In this document: positions 28,448 to 36,856 of the stretch, one piece after another | How the letters are laid out: every line of letters begins with the position of its first letter | Numbering within the stretch: position 1 is the first letter of the stretch | NCBI RefSeq assembly: GCF_002831565.1 | Contig: NZ_CP025096.1 | Span: 4,822,501-4,886,500 of the forward strand | Direction of reading: 5' to 3' | DNA: 64,000 nt | Source of the DNA: Spirosoma pollinicola | GTDB lineage: Bacteria; Bacteroidota; Bacteroidia; Cytophagales; Spirosomataceae | Translations under genes and position numbers: made by a program | Notes under the pieces: generated by a model | What the model saw: the letters and a program-made list of their open reading frames with translations, nothing else | Told to the model about the DNA's origin: nothing | The model's database searches: none

Positions 28448-28821
28448 TGTGTGTTCGATATGGCGTTTACGTAATCATCATAACGTGTTTCGATCTCGCG
28501 CAGGTCAATCCCCAACAGAGTTAAGTTTTTGAAAAACTGGGGCAGGTCATTCTGCAAAAACTGCTCGCGTCGAAAGGACCGAATTCTGTCGCTGGCCTCC
28601 TCAGTGGGGAAATAACCGATACCTCGTTTGTTTGCAATGACACCTTGTTGGCTCAAAAACTCGTAGGTTCGCATGACCGTATTGGGGTTTACTTCCAGCT
28701 CTGCCGCCAACTCACGCACAGATGGGATCTTGTCTCCTACCGGCCAGTGGTTTAGCAGCACCTGTTCACTAACATGCTCGGCAATTTGCAGGTATATGGC
28801 TTGTTTATCTCGAAAATCCAT
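28444..28821 (-). CDS. GntR family regulator, YtrA type
   Basis: A 125-residue regulator with an N-terminal winged helix: IAEHVSEQVLLNHWPVGDKIPSVRELAAELEVNPNTVMRTYEFL is the classical GntR helix-turn-helix region. The short C-terminus without an effector domain is the YtrA subfamily layout. Such regulators repress ABC transporter operons in which they are encoded. Here it is the third gene of the operon, 3 nt after the permease. An AGTGTA-N12-TACACT dyad upstream of the operon is a likely operator. Confidence 0.88.
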   Translation of the reverse strand: MDFRDKQAIYLQIAEHVSEQVLLNHWPVGDKIPSVRELAAELEVNPNTVMRTYEFLSQQGVIANKRGIGYFPTEEASDRIRSFRREQFLQNDLPQFFKNLTLLGIDLREIETRYDDYVNAISNTQ

Positions 28822-28824
28822 AGG

Positions 28825-29661
28825 TTATACCTCCCGTTCTTTAAGCCGAAAATAGGCCATGATGTATAATAAGACCACTACCATACTTCCCACAGCATAC
28901 CGAATTTGATTTCCGATAGGCTGAATCATCTCAATCTTGCGATAGTAGTATTGATTCGTAGGTGATTCGGCTATAGCATCCGAAAAAGGCGTAGCACTCC
29001 GAATGCTTCCAGAATCAGTTATTGACTGTAAAAAGTAGTTGTTACCCAAAAAGCCAAAGATGAGTAAGGCAAAGGCAATTATAACGACTATTGGCAGTGT
29101 ATACTTTCTAATAAGCAACGTAAAAGCAAGTGTAAATGAGTGTAGAAGGGCAGTAAATGCCCATAACTGGGTTGGAATGTCCTCCATGCTCTTTTCATTA
29201 AAAATAGATTGAATGACATAAAGACCTCCCTGTTGACGAATCGTAGCTAATTGCTCAGGTGTCCAGTTTCGATTGTTGACATATGAAACACCGATTGTAT
29301 CCATTAACGCAAATACAGACAGATAGACAACTACGAACCCTAATCCAGAAATAAACCAGATCAACGCCATTTTTTCAAACTGTGATGCTGGTTGCATCAG
29401 ATAGTTAACGGCTCGTTCTTTTTGATTTAATACCGTCGTTTGCTGTACAGTGAAAATATACCAGCAAGGCCAGACGAATAAAAAGAATAGTAAATCTCGC
29501 TGCCTGTCAACCACAGCCGGGGAGCCCTGGTATGCAAAAACACACGCTACGAATAAGGCTCCTACAAGCAACCCAAGGTTTGCTAATAACTGCACTTTGT
29601 TATCCGTAAAATATTTGCGCAGCAGCCGTCCAAAGCGGCTGAATGAAAATGTCTGGTTCAT
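28825..29661 (-). CDS. ABC-2-like transporter permease
   Basis: A 278-residue integral membrane protein with about six hydrophobic segments and a loop of about 50 residues in the middle. It overlaps the ATPase gene upstream by ATGA and lies before the GntR gene. The arrangement ATPase-permease-GntR is the YtrA-type exporter operon of many bacteria. No substrate can be inferred; known systems of this layout respond to cell-envelope stress. Confidence 0.75.
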   Translation of the reverse strand: MNQTFSFSRFGRLLRKYFTDNKVQLLANLGLLVGALFVACVFAYQGSPAVVDRQRDLLFFLFVWPCWYIFTVQQTTVLNQKERAVNYLMQPASQFEKMALIWFISGLGFVVVYLSVFALMDTIGVSYVNNRNWTPEQLATIRQQGGLYVIQSIFNEKSMEDIPTQLWAFTALLHSFTLAFTLLIRKYTLPIVVIIAFALLIFGFLGNNYFLQSITDSGSIRSATPFSDAIAESPTNQYYYRKIEMIQPIGNQIRYAVGSMVVVLLYIMAYFRLKEREV

Positions 29662-30515
29662 GCGTTTGCCAGGGTTGGGCTAGATGAAAATAATTGTTTA
29701 ATACGCGCTGGCTCGGTTTGTACAGCATTAAAAAGCCGTTCCAAATCCAGACGACTAGGTTCACCTAATGGGTTCTCAGCTACAATAGCATAGCCCCCTA
29801 CCACCCGCTCGACGTGCAGCGCTTGCCGGGTATTCTCCAATTCGGGAACCATACCAAACCATAGTTTTGCTGTTATTTCTTCGACGCTGGCTTTTAACGC
29901 GATACCTCGCTCCGACAGAATCACAATTGGATCAATCAAGGCGTCAAGATCACGAACCTGATGGGTTGAAATTACGACCGTCCGGTTTTCATCAACCGCC
30001 CCGGCAACTAACCGCCGAAACTGGCTCTTGGATGGAATGTCTAACCCGTTAGTTGGTTCATCCATAAGCAGTACCGACGTATTCGTCGCTAGCCCAAACC
30101 CAATCAGAATTTTCTTTTTCTGACCATACGACAGCTCATGAAGATTCTGAGATTCGGTGAGGCCAAACTCATGGATATAGCCTGCCATTTGTACCCGGTC
30201 AAAGCGGGGATAGAAAGGTGCATTGGAGTCAATAAATTGCCGGATTCGCACGTCAGGCATAAAAAACTCTTCCGGTACAAGAAACAAGTCTTCCAGAAAC
30301 GCAGGTCGTCGCTTTTCGGGTATGTAATTGCCAACCTGAATAGACCCTGCACTCGGATACAGCAAGCCTGAAAGCAGCCGGAAGAGCGTTGATTTCCCGG
30401 CTCCGTTGGGGCCTAGTAAGCCATAAATCGAACCAGCCGAAAGCGTTAGATTTAACCCTTCGAACATGGGTTTACCGCTACGGTAACCAAAGGATACATC
30501 TCTTAAGTCAATCAT
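29658..30515 (-). CDS. ABC transporter ATP-binding protein
   Basis: A 285-residue ATPase with Walker A GPNGAGKST (residues 35-43), signature LSYGQKKKI, Walker B VLLMDEPTNGLD and the switch His in VISTHQ. It is the first gene of a four-gene operon and pairs with the overlapping permease. A regulator dyad lies 15-40 nt upstream of the start. Confidence 0.92.
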   Translation of the reverse strand: MIDLRDVSFGYRSGKPMFEGLNLTLSAGSIYGLLGPNGAGKSTLFRLLSGLLYPSAGSIQVGNYIPEKRRPAFLEDLFLVPEEFFMPDVRIRQFIDSNAPFYPRFDRVQMAGYIHEFGLTESQNLHELSYGQKKKILIGFGLATNTSVLLMDEPTNGLDIPSKSQFRRLVAGAVDENRTVVISTHQVRDLDALIDPIVILSERGIALKASVEEITAKLWFGMVPELENTRQALHVERVVGGYAIVAENPLGEPSRLDLERLFNAVQTEPARIKQLFSSSPTLANA

Positions 30516-30529
30516 AAGAAAAGTAGCTA

Positions 30530-30555
30530 TAGTGTATTAGATAAGTAGTACACTA
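30530..30555 (-). promoter_or_regulatory. Probable GntR/YtrA operator
   Basis: TAGTGTA at 30530-30536 and TACACTA at 30549-30555 form a 7-bp dyad with a 12-nt spacer, 15 nt upstream of the ABC operon start. The B. subtilis YtrA operator is described as AGTGTA, about 13 nt, TACACT, which this closely resembles. It would let the GntR protein of the operon repress its own operon. Confidence 0.7.
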
Positions 30556-30615
30556 CAATAGTAATGATAAGTATTTTTATAAATTAACTTTCTGGATAAT
30601 TTATTTTTAGAGCAT

Positions 30616-30647
30616 AAAAAAGGCGTCTCGTTACGAGACGCCTTTTT
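30616..30647. terminator. Terminator
   Basis: AAAAAGGCGTCTCGT pairs with ACGAGACGCCTTTTT, a stem with A-tract and T-tract on the two sides. It directly follows the stop of the small minus-strand gene at 30668 and would end that transcript. Confidence 0.88.
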
Positions 30648-30667
30648 CCTATAAAATCATGACAAGG

Positions 30668-30904
30668 TTATTTATTCGACACTTTTTTGGCGTCTTTCTT
30701 CATTGCCTTAGCGTCTTTTTTCATATCCTTAGCGGCATCGGCTTTCATATCGTCGCCTGCACTTTTAGCCTCTTTCTTCATTTCTTTGGCTTCGTGCTTC
30801 ATTTTTTTATGCTCCATCTTGGCATCTTTTTTCATGTCGTCCTGAGCAAAAGCGGCCCCTGTCATAATCATGACAGCAACAGCAGCGAGCATTAATTTTT
30901 TCAT
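30668..30904 (-). CDS. Small secreted lysine-rich repeat protein
   Basis: A 78-residue protein: signal peptide MKKLMLAAVAVMIMTGAAFA, then a highly charged tail made of MKKDAK/MKKEAK-type repeats (KKDA or KKEA occurs about six times). It would form an extended or helical Lys/Met/Asp-rich chain in the periplasm or outside. I recognise no family with a known role. It is followed by its own terminator, and the next gene upstream is another small secreted protein. Confidence 0.7.
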   Translation of the reverse strand: MKKLMLAAVAVMIMTGAAFAQDDMKKDAKMEHKKMKHEAKEMKKEAKSAGDDMKADAAKDMKKDAKAMKKDAKKVSNK

Positions 30905-31014
30905 GAGTTGATATGGTTTATGTAGTTAACACATTCATGAAACGAACTGCTTATCAGAAGGTTATTAAACCTCAATTAAATAAATAAGAAATTACGCCCT
31001 ACTAAAGCGAACAA

Positions 31015-31347
31015 CTATTGATTGGTGTTCTTAGGGGTTTTCTTTTTGGCCTTCACATTCGATGGACCAGTGCGCACACTGCTGGCGGCATCAACTTTTG
31101 TCGTTCCACGGTTTGATCCACTGGCATCAGCCTGATGCTGATCGCTGGTCAAACCCGTTCCGGTAGAGGCTCCGTTTGTTCCATCGTGAGTGTTAGCCGC
31201 CGATGTACTTGAGCGGGCGGCATCATTGGCAGACATAGTACCACTTGTTGATTTGTTGTCGCTTGTGCGACGGGGTTGCTTCTGTTGAGCAACGGCTGTT
31301 CCGGCAAGTACCAGAGCCAGCGCAAGGATTGCGAGTGAGTTAATCAT
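31015..31347 (-). CDS. Small secreted low-complexity protein
   Basis: A 110-residue protein with a signal peptide (MINSLAILALALVLAGTAVAQ) and a Ser/Thr/Ala/Gly/Asn-rich remainder ending in a basic KAKKKTPKNTNQ tail. It has no recognisable domain and is probably disordered. It stands alone on the minus strand between the lysine-rich protein and prfC. Confidence 0.6.
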   Translation of the reverse strand: MINSLAILALALVLAGTAVAQQKQPRRTSDNKSTSGTMSANDAARSSTSAANTHDGTNGASTGTGLTSDQHQADASGSNRGTTKVDAASSVRTGPSNVKAKKKTPKNTNQ

Positions 31348-31444
31348 TTGTATTTCGGTTAACGTGAGTAATACAATTGATAACTCGCTCGCAGCCTATG
31401 AGTTTTCAGGAAAGCGAATAATATAAACAGATGGCCATCTAAAA

Positions 31445-33040
31445 CTAGGCAGCCACTTTAAATTCTGATGTTAAGTGGAATGTAACGTCGGGGTTATTTT
31501 GCTGATTCATGCGCAACATCCAATCCGATTCGGCCAGAAAAACAGGGTTCTGGTCTTTATCATACGCAATCTGGTTGCCTTTCAAACGAATAAACTCAGC
31601 CAGTTTAATCGGGTTCTCGGCAGTGATCCAGCATGCTTTTGTGTAATTCAACGGCACCCAACGGCATTTAGCTCCATATTCGTTTTCAAGGCGGTACTGG
31701 ATTACTTCAAATTGCAGTTCTCCAACGGTTCCAACAATTTTTCGGTTACCCAATTCGAGTGTAAATAATTGTGCCACACCCTCATCGGTCAACTGCTGAA
31801 TACCTTTATCCAACTGTTTCGACTTCATAGGGTCGAGGTTGACCAGTTCTTTGAAGATTTCCGGCGAAAAACTCGGAATCCCCTGAAACTGAAACTCCTC
31901 GCCTTCTGTCAGGGTATCCCCGATTTTAAATGTGCCCGTGTCATAGAGGCCCACAACGTCGCCGGGGAAACCTTCTTCCACAACGCTCTTACTGTCGGCC
32001 ATGAAACTGAATGGACTGGCAAAGCGAACATTTTTATCCAGCCGGGTATGGTGATAAAATTTATTCCGCTCAAACACGCCCGAACAAATGCGTAGAAACG
32101 CAATCCGGTCGCGGTGGCGCGGGTCCAGGTTCGCATGGATTTTGAAGACAAAGCCACTGAAGTTTTTTTCGCCGGGCAGCACTTCGCGCTTATCTGTCTG
32201 GCGGGCAATAGGTTCGGGAGAAATCAGGCAGAAGCCTTCAAGCAATTCTTTGACACCAAAGTTGTTCACCGCCGACCCGAAAAATACGGGAGCAAGCTTG
32301 CCATAAAGATAAGCTTTCTCATGAAAGGCGTCATAAACGCCGTCAATCAGTTCGACATCCTCCCGAAGGCTGGCGGCATCGCGCGCACCGACTTTTTCGT
32401 CGAGCAAATCGTCGGCCAAGTCGATTGCTAATACATCTGCTTCGACTTTCGTTTTATTGGCTTTAAAGAAATATAACTTTTTCTCGATCAGACTATAAAC
32501 TCCTTTGAAGTCAGAACCCATGTTGACCGGCCAGGTCATTGGCCGGACCCGAATGTTGAGTTTCTCTTCCAGTTCATCCAGTAGGTCGAATGGATTTCGG
32601 CCTTCACGGTCAAGTTTATTGATAAAAATGATTACCGGTGTATCACGCATCCGGCACACTTCCATCAATCGTTCAGTCTGTTCCTCAACCCCTTTTACAC
32701 AGTCAATCACCAGAATAACACTATCAACTGCCGTAAGCGTCCGATACGTATCTTCGGCAAAATCTTTGTGTCCAGGTGTATCAAGGATATTAATCTTCAG
32801 ATTTTCGTACTCAAACGTCATGACCGACGTGGCCACGGATATACCTCGCTGCTTCTCGATTTCCATGAAATCTGAGGTAGCGGTCTTTTTTATTTTATTG
32901 GACTTAACAGCACCAGCCGTTTGGATAGCTCCGCCAAAAAGGAGTAGCTTTTCAGTCAACGTTGTTTTACCGGCATCGGGGTGACTTATGATGGCGAACG
33001 TCCGCCGACGAGCCGTTTCGGCCTGTGTATTCGTTTGCAT
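31445..33040 (-). CDS. prfC: Peptide chain release factor 3
   Basis: A 531-residue translational GTPase that recycles RF1/RF2 after termination. The G1 motif is [10 protein letters not shown] (residues 19-28), followed by [22 protein letters not shown] and NKLDREGR. The RF3-specific [12 protein letters not shown] segment separates it from EF-G. I use ATG 33040 ([17 protein letters not shown]) rather than the codon at 33070, which lies in the upstream palindrome. Confidence 0.95.
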   Translation of the reverse strand: MQTNTQAETARRRTFAIISHPDAGKTTLTEKLLLFGGAIQTAGAVKSNKIKKTATSDFMEIEKQRGISVATSVMTFEYENLKINILDTPGHKDFAEDTYRTLTAVDSVILVIDCVKGVEEQTERLMEVCRMRDTPVIIFINKLDREGRNPFDLLDELEEKLNIRVRPMTWPVNMGSDFKGVYSLIEKKLYFFKANKTKVEADVLAIDLADDLLDEKVGARDAASLREDVELIDGVYDAFHEKAYLYGKLAPVFFGSAVNNFGVKELLEGFCLISPEPIARQTDKREVLPGEKNFSGFVFKIHANLDPRHRDRIAFLRICSGVFERNKFYHHTRLDKNVRFASPFSFMADSKSVVEEGFPGDVVGLYDTGTFKIGDTLTEGEEFQFQGIPSFSPEIFKELVNLDPMKSKQLDKGIQQLTDEGVAQLFTLELGNRKIVGTVGELQFEVIQYRLENEYGAKCRWVPLNYTKACWITAENPIKLAEFIRLKGNQIAYDKDQNPVFLAESDWMLRMNQQNNPDVTFHLTSEFKVAA

Positions 33041-33069
33041 TATTCTCAGAATCAAGTTACAAAGATACA

Positions 33070-33170
33070 AAAAAAGGAGTAAAGGGAGGAAGGGGAGTAA
33101 AGGGAAGAGAGGAAAATTTAGTGTATAATCCCCCTCCTCCCTTCACTCCCCTCCTCCCTTTACTCCTTTT
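33070..33170. repeat. Inverted repeat of GGAGTAAAGGGAGGA words
   Basis: The arms 33070-33111 and 33129-33170 are near-perfect reverse complements of about 42 nt with a 17-nt loop. One strand of each arm is pure purine. The repeat fills the gap between prfC and the DUF423 gene and touches the stop codon of the latter. The same layout, with other words, occurs elsewhere in this window. Confidence 0.85.
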
Positions 33171-33547
33171 TATAAAAAGGCCCACAGCAGCAATGCCCAG
33201 CCCGCTATCATGCCTAAACCACCAATTGGGGTAATGGCTCCAAGCCAGGTAATACCCGTAAAACACAAAATGTAAAGTGAACCCGAAAAAATAATCACGC
33301 CACCCAAAAATGAATAACCTGACCAGTTCAGCAGTTTAACAATAGTAGGATTGCTGCCGAATGCGTGCATCAGCATGCCCACTATAACAAGGGCGAAGGC
33401 ATGATAGAATTGGTACCTGACAGCCGTTTCGAAGGTAGCGGCCCGCCCGGAGGCATCAAGCATAGTCCGTAATGCATGGGCACCGAAGGCACCGATTGCA
33501 ACGCCCAGCAGACCTAATACAGCCCCTGATTGAATAAAGAATTTCAT
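33170..33547 (-). CDS. DUF423 family small membrane protein
   Basis: A 125-residue protein with four membrane segments, matching DUF423 by AIGAFGAHALR near the N-terminus, TAVRYQFYHAFAL and LGAITPIGGLGMIAGW at the end. Its function is not known. It precedes prfC on the minus strand, separated by the inverted repeat. Confidence 0.88.
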   Translation of the reverse strand: MKFFIQSGAVLGLLGVAIGAFGAHALRTMLDASGRAATFETAVRYQFYHAFALVIVGMLMHAFGSNPTIVKLLNWSGYSFLGGVIIFSGSLYILCFTGITWLGAITPIGGLGMIAGWALLLWAFL

Positions 33548-33559
33548 TTTCGTATGTCA

Positions 33560-33648
33560 TGCTGACGAAGGAAGCATCTTCGGATCAGGGTGTGATTGAT
33601 GTATAGTACTTCTCAGTTTACCTGACGAAGATGCTTCCTTCATCAGCA
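33560..33648. repeat. Inverted repeat of GACGAAGGAAGCATCTTCG type
   Basis: Arms 33560-33582 and 33626-33648 pair at 22 of 23 positions around a 43-nt loop. The arm word GACGAAGGAAGCATCTTC resembles the short palindromic repeats scattered between genes in many Bacteroidota genomes. It lies between the DUF423 and PLP-protein genes. Confidence 0.8.
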
Positions 33649-33654
33649 AAATCC

Positions 33655-34314
33655 CTAATTTCTACTCCCAAAAATAGCACTCCCAACCCGAACCAACGTA
33701 CTACCCTCTTCTACGGCAATACGGTAATCGCCACTCATGCCCATCGATAATTCATGAAAACGAATCATAGGACGCTGAATCTGACTCAGTTTATCGTACA
33801 GTAGTTTCAACCCCCGAAATTCCCCGCGAATTTTCGACTCGTCGTCCGTATTGGTCGCCAAGCCCATAAGCCCCACAATTCGCACATTTGGAAGTTCGTT
33901 CAGCTCAGGTGCCTGAAGTAACGCTTCGGCCTCATCGGCCGACAGTCCAAACTTGGTTTCTTCGTCGGCAATGTAAATTTGAAGCAGACAGTCGATGACC
34001 CGATTGTGTTTGGCAGCCTGTTTGTTCACCTCCTGCAAAAGCTTCAGGCTATCGATCGAGTGAATCATCGCCACAAACGAAGCTATGTATTTAACTTTGT
34101 TTGTCTGCAAATGGCCGATTAGATGCCACTGCACATCGGTGGGTAGTTGTGGCTGTTTATCGGCCATTTCCTGCACTTTATTTTCACCAAACTGGCGGCA
34201 ACCAGCCTCATACGCTTCGAGCAGTAGCTCAACCGGTTTGGTTTTAGTAACTGCAATAAGGGTAGCCTTACCATGTAATTCACTCTCAATCAGGCGAATT
34301 GAATCAGCAATCAT
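33655..34314 (-). CDS. YggS/PROSC family PLP-binding protein
   Basis: A 219-residue PLP-homeostasis protein of the YggS family. The PLP lysine lies in LIAVTKTKPVELL, and the family segments FGENKVQEM, WHLIGHLQTNK, HSIDSLKLL and LSMGMSGDYRIAVEEGSTLVRVGSAIFG are all present. It buffers pyridoxal phosphate and affects amino-acid metabolism. The length is normal for the family. Confidence 0.93.
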   Translation of the reverse strand: MIADSIRLIESELHGKATLIAVTKTKPVELLLEAYEAGCRQFGENKVQEMADKQPQLPTDVQWHLIGHLQTNKVKYIASFVAMIHSIDSLKLLQEVNKQAAKHNRVIDCLLQIYIADEETKFGLSADEAEALLQAPELNELPNVRIVGLMGLATNTDDESKIRGEFRGLKLLYDKLSQIQRPMIRFHELSMGMSGDYRIAVEEGSTLVRVGSAIFGSRN

Positions 34315-34486
34315 AGTCTCTTACGTAGTTGTCTTGTAACAACCGTTTATTAATATTGTGCAAATATAGGTTTGAGAATTACGCAGGAACGCGTAGTTTT
34401 TGGCCACCAACGAGCCAAACAAGGCAATAAATCACAAAGTGGTTTAGTTTTGGTAAAGATTTAACCTCAACTCTTCAGTCAAACAC

Positions 34487-35437
34487 ATGACCCCAATGGA
34501 ACCCAGAACCCAACCCCAGAATAACAGCCGCAGCTATCTACTAGCCGCATTAATAATTCTGGCTGCCCTCAATGTGCTCCTGCTGTACTTCTACTACCAG
34601 GAACGTCAGGATAATAAAACAAAAGATGCCACAATTGCAGCTAAAACAGAAGAGGTTTTAATTGCTAAAACAAAACTCGATTCAATTTCGGCACAGCTAG
34701 ATGCTAAAATCGCTGAAATTCAGCAATTAGGCGGTAGCGTTGATTCGTTAATGAAGGTAAAAGCTCAGCTTGAAATTGATAAGCGCGAGTTGAAAAACGT
34801 TGGTGCATTCGATAACAGGAAATACAACCAGAAAATACGAAACTACCAGGCAATCTTGGTTCAGAAAGATCAGGAAATTGCTCGTTTGAAAGAAGAGAAT
34901 GGGATTCTTTCTGAGAAAAACGAATCCCTGTCTCAGGAAAACAGCGGCCTCAAAGCGGAGAAGCAATCATTGAGTGATTCAGTTGTGTCAGTCACGATAA
35001 AAAATCAGGAGTTAGCGGAAAAGGTCACTATAGCAGCCGCGCTTCATGCCGAAGCGGTGACCGTTAATGCCGTTAATTCGAAAGGAAAAGAAAGCGATGG
35101 AGGTACATACAAAGCCAAAAAGCTGGATAAAATTCATGTATCGGTACTTCTGTCACCAAATGGCCTGGCAAAAAAGGATGAAAAGCTACTTTACATTCGG
35201 GTCATAGATCCAAACGGTGCTGTCATCTCCGATTTGGCCACTGGTTCCGGCGAGTTCACGTACAATAATCAGGGAATGATTTACACGGCAATGCAGAAGT
35301 TTACTTTCGATAATAGCCGTCAACGACTTGACTTCTTTTACGGCCGCAGTGGTCAACCGTTTAGAGAAGGCAAGCATATAATTGAAGTATACTGCGAAGG
35401 CTTCCGTATTGGCGAAGGCGAGTTTACGGTGAAATAG
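34487..35437 (+). CDS. Single-pass membrane protein with coiled coil
   Basis: A 316-residue protein: a short cytoplasmic tail, one membrane segment (about residues 17-35), a long coiled coil (about residues 45-200, rich in Leu/Lys/Glu heptads) and a beta-rich C-terminal domain of about 95 residues with DKIHVSVLLSPNGLA and GKHIIEVYCEGFRIGEGEF. Proteins of this plan are common in Cytophagales, but I know no function. The stop codon lies at the edge of a 47-bp inverted repeat. Confidence 0.7.
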   Translation: MTPMEPRTQPQNNSRSYLLAALIILAALNVLLLYFYYQERQDNKTKDATIAAKTEEVLIAKTKLDSISAQLDAKIAEIQQLGGSVDSLMKVKAQLEIDKRELKNVGAFDNRKYNQKIRNYQAILVQKDQEIARLKEENGILSEKNESLSQENSGLKAEKQSLSDSVVSVTIKNQELAEKVTIAAALHAEAVTVNAVNSKGKESDGGTYKAKKLDKIHVSVLLSPNGLAKKDEKLLYIRVIDPNGAVISDLATGSGEFTYNNQGMIYTAMQKFTFDNSRQRLDFFYGRSGQPFREGKHIIEVYCEGFRIGEGEFTVK

Positions 35438-35549
35438 TCGGTAAGTCAGTAAGTGTCTACGCCTAAGTAGGTAAGTGGCTGGTGCAAAGAGAATCTCATG
35501 AGCCAGCCACTTACCTACTTAGGCGTAGACACTTACTGACTTACCGACT
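35436..35549. repeat. Perfect 47-bp inverted repeat before rpsF
   Basis: Arms 35436-35482 and 35503-35549 are perfect reverse complements over 47 nt with a 20-nt loop. The arm is a chain of 8-9-nt words such as AGTCGGTA, AGTCAGTA, AGTGTCTA and AGTAGGTA. It begins inside the stop codon of the coiled-coil gene and ends about 20 nt before the rpsF -33 element. There is no U-tract. Confidence 0.95.
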
Positions 35550-35568
35550 TATTAACTCAACAGTCCCT

Positions 35569-35598
35569 TTGCTTTTCTCACTTTTTTCACTACCTTTG
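35569..35598 (+). promoter_or_regulatory. Bacteroidota-type promoter of rpsF
   Basis: TTG at 35569-35571 and TACCTTTG at 35591-35598, separated by 19 nt, match the -33 TTG / -7 TAnnTTTG promoter of Bacteroidota. The -7 box is 29 nt upstream of the rpsF ATG, a proper leader length. Confidence 0.75.
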
Positions 35599-35627
35599 CG
35601 CCCTAATTTCAAACAAATTACATAAAA

Positions 35628-36002
35628 ATGTTTCCTAATAACTACGAGACGGTGTTCATTTTAACTCCCGTTTTATCTGATGCTCAGATGAAGGACGCCG
35701 TTGACAAATTCCGCAAAGTGCTGACCGATAACGGTGCGGAACTTGTTCATGAAGACCACATGGGTTTGCGCAAGCTAGCCTATCCAATTCAGCATAAGAA
35801 CACGGGTTACTACCAACTCTTCGAGTTTAAGGCCCCCGGCACGATCATCGAAAAACTCAACACTGAGTATCTTCGTGACGAGCGGATCATCCGTCACCTG
35901 ACGATTTCGCTCGATAAGCATGCTGTTGCTTACAACGATCGTAAGCGCAATGGCTTAGTGGGTAAGAAAAAACAAACCGAAAACGCCGGGGAGGCCAAGT
36001 AA
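35628..36002 (+). CDS. rpsF: Ribosomal protein bS6
   Basis: A 124-residue 30S protein. It shows [14 protein letters not shown] at the start, the conserved [23 protein letters not shown], and the [17 protein letters not shown] segment. It is first in the rpsF-rpsR-rplI operon, two bases before rpsR. No ssb gene lies between, as is common in this phylum. Confidence 0.96.
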   Translation: MFPNNYETVFILTPVLSDAQMKDAVDKFRKVLTDNGAELVHEDHMGLRKLAYPIQHKNTGYYQLFEFKAPGTIIEKLNTEYLRDERIIRHLTISLDKHAVAYNDRKRNGLVGKKKQTENAGEAK

Positions 36003-36004
36003 TC

Positions 36005-36256
36005 ATGAGTCTGCAAAACGAATCTGTCTCGAAAACCGAGAACCGCAAAAAATACGACCGCTTTAAGAAAGCCGGTATTAAATACATCGACTACAAGGAT
36101 GGCAACTTCCTGTTGAAATTACTGAACGAGCAAGGTAAAATCCTTCCCCGTCGGTTAACCGGAACGACCCTGAAGAACCAGCGCAAAGTGGCCCAGGCTG
36201 TCAAACGCGCTCGTCATTTGGCCATCCTGCCTTACGTAGGCGATTCTTTAAAATAA
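36005..36256 (+). CDS. rpsR: Ribosomal protein bS18
   Basis: An 83-residue 30S protein that binds together with bS6. It has [33 protein letters not shown] with the conserved [19 protein letters not shown]. It starts 2 nt after rpsF. A word-palindrome separates it from rplI. Confidence 0.96.
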   Translation: MSLQNESVSKTENRKKYDRFKKAGIKYIDYKDGNFLLKLLNEQGKILPRRLTGTTLKNQRKVAQAVKRARHLAILPYVGDSLK

Positions 36257-36257
36257 G

Positions 36258-36345
36258 TTAATCAGTTAGTAAGCCAGTGAATCAGTAAGTAACGCACATG
36301 CGATTTATTACTTACCGACTTATCAGCTTATCGACTTACCGACTC
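36258..36345. repeat. Imperfect inverted repeat of AGTAAG/CTTACT words
   Basis: The rpsR-rplI gap holds GTTAATCAGTTAGTAAG-type words on the left and CTTACCGACTTATCAGCTTA-type words on the right, which pair imperfectly. It is the same word family as the perfect repeat before rpsF, and lies inside the ribosomal operon. Confidence 0.7.
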
Positions 36346-36352
36346 TCACAAA

Positions 36353-36796
36353 ATGGATATCATTTTAAAAACCGATATTGCCGGCCTGGGCTATAAGAAC
36401 GACACCGTTGTGGTGAAGCCCGGTTACGGTCGCAATTACCTGATTCCTCAGGGATTTGCAATGATGGCAACTGACTCTAATAAGAAGATCGTTGCTGAAA
36501 ATATTCGTCAGGCAGCTCACAAAGCCGAAAAAATCAAAACCGAAGCGCAAACCATTGCCGACGGTATTGGTGATATGACGTTGACGATCCCAGCGAAAGC
36601 AGGCGACAGCGGCAAAATCTTCGGTCGGGTTACCAACACGCAGGTGGCTGAAGCCCTTCGCGAAAAAGGCTTTGACATTGACCGCAAGAAAATTACGGTT
36701 GAAGATGTTAAAGTTTTAGGTACCTACGAGGCTGCACTTGACCTGCACAAGGATGTGAAGCACAAAGTGAAATTCGAAGTAGTATCGGCCGAATAA
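36353..36796 (+). CDS. rplI: Ribosomal protein bL9
   Basis: A 147-residue 50S protein with the N-terminal signature MDIILKTDIAGLGYKNDTVVVKPGYGRNYLIPQGFA and the C-terminal GKIFGRVTNTQVAEAL segment. It is last in the operon and is followed by a terminator at 36815. Confidence 0.96.
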   Translation: MDIILKTDIAGLGYKNDTVVVKPGYGRNYLIPQGFAMMATDSNKKIVAENIRQAAHKAEKIKTEAQTIADGIGDMTLTIPAKAGDSGKIFGRVTNTQVAEALREKGFDIDRKKITVEDVKVLGTYEAALDLHKDVKHKVKFEVVSAE

Positions 36797-36814
36797 GCCC
36801 TACTATTTTCAGGA

Positions 36815-36856
36815 AACCGACCGGCACGTTGCAGAACGAGGCTGGTCGGTTTTTTC
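36815..36856 (+). terminator. Terminator after rplI
   Basis: AACCGACC at 36815-36822 pairs with GGTCGGTT at 36844-36851, followed by a run of T. It lies 18 nt after the rplI stop. Confidence 0.85.

Noticed and set aside
31475..32984. Several plus-strand frames of 70-159 aa opposite prfC
   Set aside because: They are mirror frames of a clear RF3 gene, with no start signals or recognisable motifs.
33025..33266. Two opposite 69-aa frames over the purine-rich inverted repeat
   Set aside because: They read the low-complexity repeat on both strands and give Pro/Leu or Gly/Lys runs without protein features.
35436..36345. Possible CRISPR array from repeated AGTAAGT words
   Set aside because: The words are short, not separated by unique spacers of equal length, and are arranged as one inverted repeat; no cas genes are near.
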